Assembly (NCBI GenBank): GCA_963920525.1
Contig: OY986439.1
Span: 191,001-255,000, forward strand
Origin: Dichetophora obliterata
Taxonomy: Eukaryota; Arthropoda; Insecta; Diptera; Sciomyzidae
Direction: 5' to 3'
DNA length: 64,000 bases
Of this stretch, positions 62,601 through 64,000 are shown piece by piece. The notes below the pieces were generated by a model. It did no database searches and was not told the origin of the DNA. It saw only the letters and a program-made list of their open reading frames with translations. How positions within the stretch are numbered: the stretch's first letter is position 1; each line of letters starts with the position of its first letter. Both the position numbers and the translations under genes were made by a program.

Positions 62601-64000
62601 GCCCTTTTTTGTCAATTTTTATTTTTTTTATTTATTTTCTAAAATAAAAACTACATATCAGATAAGGACGATTCATGCATTAAAATGAGCACCAGGTCCT
62701 CGTCCTTAAGAAGGGATACTCCTTTGTCCAAATGCCGTTTGCTCTATCTCTTGTAGTTAGGAGTTGTAGAACACTTTTTGGAGTGGAAGCTGGCCAAAAA
62801 CATGTGCTTTTTTCGTCATAACTCCCAAACCATACATCCTACAAGGACGATTTATACACCAAATTGTTTCTAATACATATATACACAAGACTGCATATTC
62901 AGAAAAAAGTTTTCTGGAATTTGATTTTTTTTCAAGAATCTTAGTTAAAATTGTTTACATGAATCATAGTTTTTGACGTGGTTTTTTGCGATTTTTTTGA
63001 TTTTTTAGCCATAACTTCTAAACCATACATCATAAAAGGACGATTTATGCATCAAAATGTTCCTTAAGCTACTGCCCACAAGACTGTATCCTTAAAATAA
63101 TTTTAAAAATTAGATTTCATGTTAATTTCATGTGCCCTTTTTTGTCAATTTTTATTTTTTTTATTTATTTTCTAAAATAAAAACTACATATCAGATAAGG
63201 ACGATTCATGCATTAAAATGAGCACCAGGTCCTCGTCCTTAAGAAGGGATACTCCTTTGTCCAAATGCCGTTTGCTCTATCTCTTGTAGTTAGGAGTTGT
63301 AGAACACTTTTTGGAGTGGAAGCTGGCCAAAAACATGTGCTTTTTCCGTCATAACTCGCAAACCATACATCCTACAAGAACGATTTATACACCAAATTGT
63401 TTCTAATACATATATACACAAGACTGCATATTCAGAAAAAGGTTTTCTGGATTTTGATTTTTTTTCAAGAATCTTAGTTAAAATTTTTTACATGAATCAT
63501 AGTTTTTGACGTGGTTTTTTGCGATTTTTTTGATTTTTTAGCCATAACTTCTAAACCATACATCATAAAAGGACGATTTATGCATCAAAATGTTCCTTAA
63601 GCTACTGCCCACAAGACTGTATCCTTAAAATAATTTTAAAAATTAGATTTCATGTTAATTTCATGTGCCCTTTTTTGTCAATTTTTATTTTTTTTATTTA
63701 TTTTCTAAAATAAAAACTACATATCAGATAAGGACGATTCATGCATTAAAATGAGCACCAGGTCCTCGTCCTTAAGAAATGATACTCCTTTGTCCAAATG
63801 CCGTTTGCTCTATCTCTTGTAGTTAGGAGTTGTAGAACACTTTTTGGAGTGGAAGCTGGCCAAAAACATGTGCTTTTTCCGTCATAACTCGCAAACCATA
63901 CATCCTACAAGGACGATTTATACACCAAATTGTTTCTAATACATATATACACAAGACTGCATATTCAGAAAAAAGTTTTCTGGATTTTGATTTTTTTTCA
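53657..64000 (+). repeat. Relatively uniform monomers to the right edge
   Basis: Standard monomers, mostly CTCGC, CATATTCAG, AAAGTTTT and GGATTTTG, with some CATATTCGG or CAAATTCGG with GGAATGTG units (ends near 56290, 56825, 58660, 60240 and 60770) and two adjacent TTTCGTC, CTCCC, GGAATTTG units (ends near 62390 and 62925). One composite unit (57923) is included. Private changes: a ninth T near 54420, CCCTAAAAT near 54883, GATTTAATG near 55441, GCCATTTTTT near 55460, GATAATGACG near 56053, ACCGAACATC near 61424, TTAAAATTGTTTAC near 62945 and AAGAAATGATAC near 63775. No gene-like or foreign sequence was seen. Confidence 0.8.
57923..58668 (+). repeat. Composite unit (746 bp) with the 320-bp deletion junction
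   Basis: The third 746-bp composite, with its junction at 58192. It is flanked by otherwise standard monomers. The unit after it carries the leader variant TTTTTTTTATTTTTTAG near 58733, the same leader change seen near the composites at 47.3 and 50.2 kb, so these regions may share a common ancestor segment. Confidence 0.87.

Larger units (their letters stand above)
1..64000 (+). repeat. 533-bp tandem satellite array filling the whole window
   Basis: The landmark CAAGAATCTT lies at 8, 541 and 1074 and then recurs every 533 bp, give or take 1-2 bp, to the truncated copy at 63999. Exceptions are the composite or shortened units listed separately. About 117 full-size and 7 shortened monomers account for the length to within 4 bp. 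All monomers run in the same direction and no foreign DNA lies between them. Composition is about 31% G+C on a hand count of one monomer, with T-tracts concentrated on this strand. Monomers differ by only a few bases each, so the array is young or efficiently homogenised. Both ends run off the window, so the true length is unknown. Such arrays are typical of eukaryotic centromeric, pericentromeric or subtelomeric heterochromatin; which applies cannot be read from the sequence. The species is not recognised. Confidence 0.98.

Noticed and set aside
1..64000. CRISPR array
   Set aside because: Repeats are contiguous at 533 bp, with no short repeat alternating with unique spacers. The internal boxes are separated by sequence that is the same in every unit.
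1..64000. rDNA intergenic spacer repeats
   Set aside because: No rRNA coding sequence or promoter-like unit appears in 64 kb, and no longer unit interrupts the array.
1..64000. LTR retrotransposon or other mobile element
   Set aside because: No coding frames, no terminal repeats bounding an insert, no target-site duplications and no poly(A)-tailed insertions. Length changes are all explained by the satellite's own sequence.
1..64000. Assembly collapse or expansion as the source of the higher-order pattern
   Set aside because: Not fully excluded, but private variants in nearly every monomer argue against simple copying by the assembler. Only spanning long reads can settle it.

Overview
This window is one uninterrupted block of satellite DNA. 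A single monomer of about 533 bp is repeated head to tail from the first base to the last, always in the same orientation. Following the landmark CAAGAATCTT through the window gives about 117 full-size monomers and 7 shortened ones. The distance from the landmark at 8 to the last one at 63999 fits that count to within 4 bp. A hand count on one monomer gives about 31% G+C. Neighbouring monomers differ at only a few positions, roughly 98-99% identity by eye. I see no protein gene, RNA gene, transposon, CRISPR array or single-copy DNA. The longest open frames (66-69 codons) are by-products of rare indels or substitutions in the satellite.

A homogeneous array longer than 64 kb, with higher-order repeats and nested duplications, points to eukaryotic constitutive heterochromatin (centromeric, pericentromeric, subtelomeric or knob). 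AT-richness and T-tracts fit many plant and invertebrate satellites. I cannot name the species. The khipu subtelomeric satellite of Phaseolus has a similar reported monomer length (528 bp), but that is only a length comparison to test.

The monomer has its own architecture. Three degenerate modules, each with a GGACGATT box, are spaced 161, 179 and 193 bp apart (sum 533). This suggests an ancestral unit of about 178 bp that tripled before the 533-bp unit spread.

Layout: (1) 1-21.7 kb is a mosaic of large nested duplications. Copy A from 1 recurs as copy B at 8712 (offset 8711) and partly as copy C near 17.6-21.7 kb. It includes a tandem 3-monomer duplication and four shortened units. (2) 21.7-28.1 kb carries a 4-to-5-monomer higher-order repeat. 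(3) 28.1-30.8 kb is a distinct monomer subfamily. (4) 30.8-45.5 kb is mixed, with 1-, 2- and 3-monomer duplications, a 3-monomer stretch repeated 8530 bp away, and a 14-bp perfect palindrome unique to one monomer. (5) 45.5-54.2 kb has two composite units, a dimeric higher-order repeat and a 77-bp local duplication. (6) 54.2-64 kb is fairly uniform monomers with one more composite unit. The window records unequal exchange, short-homology deletion, replication slippage and a probable template switch in a young satellite.
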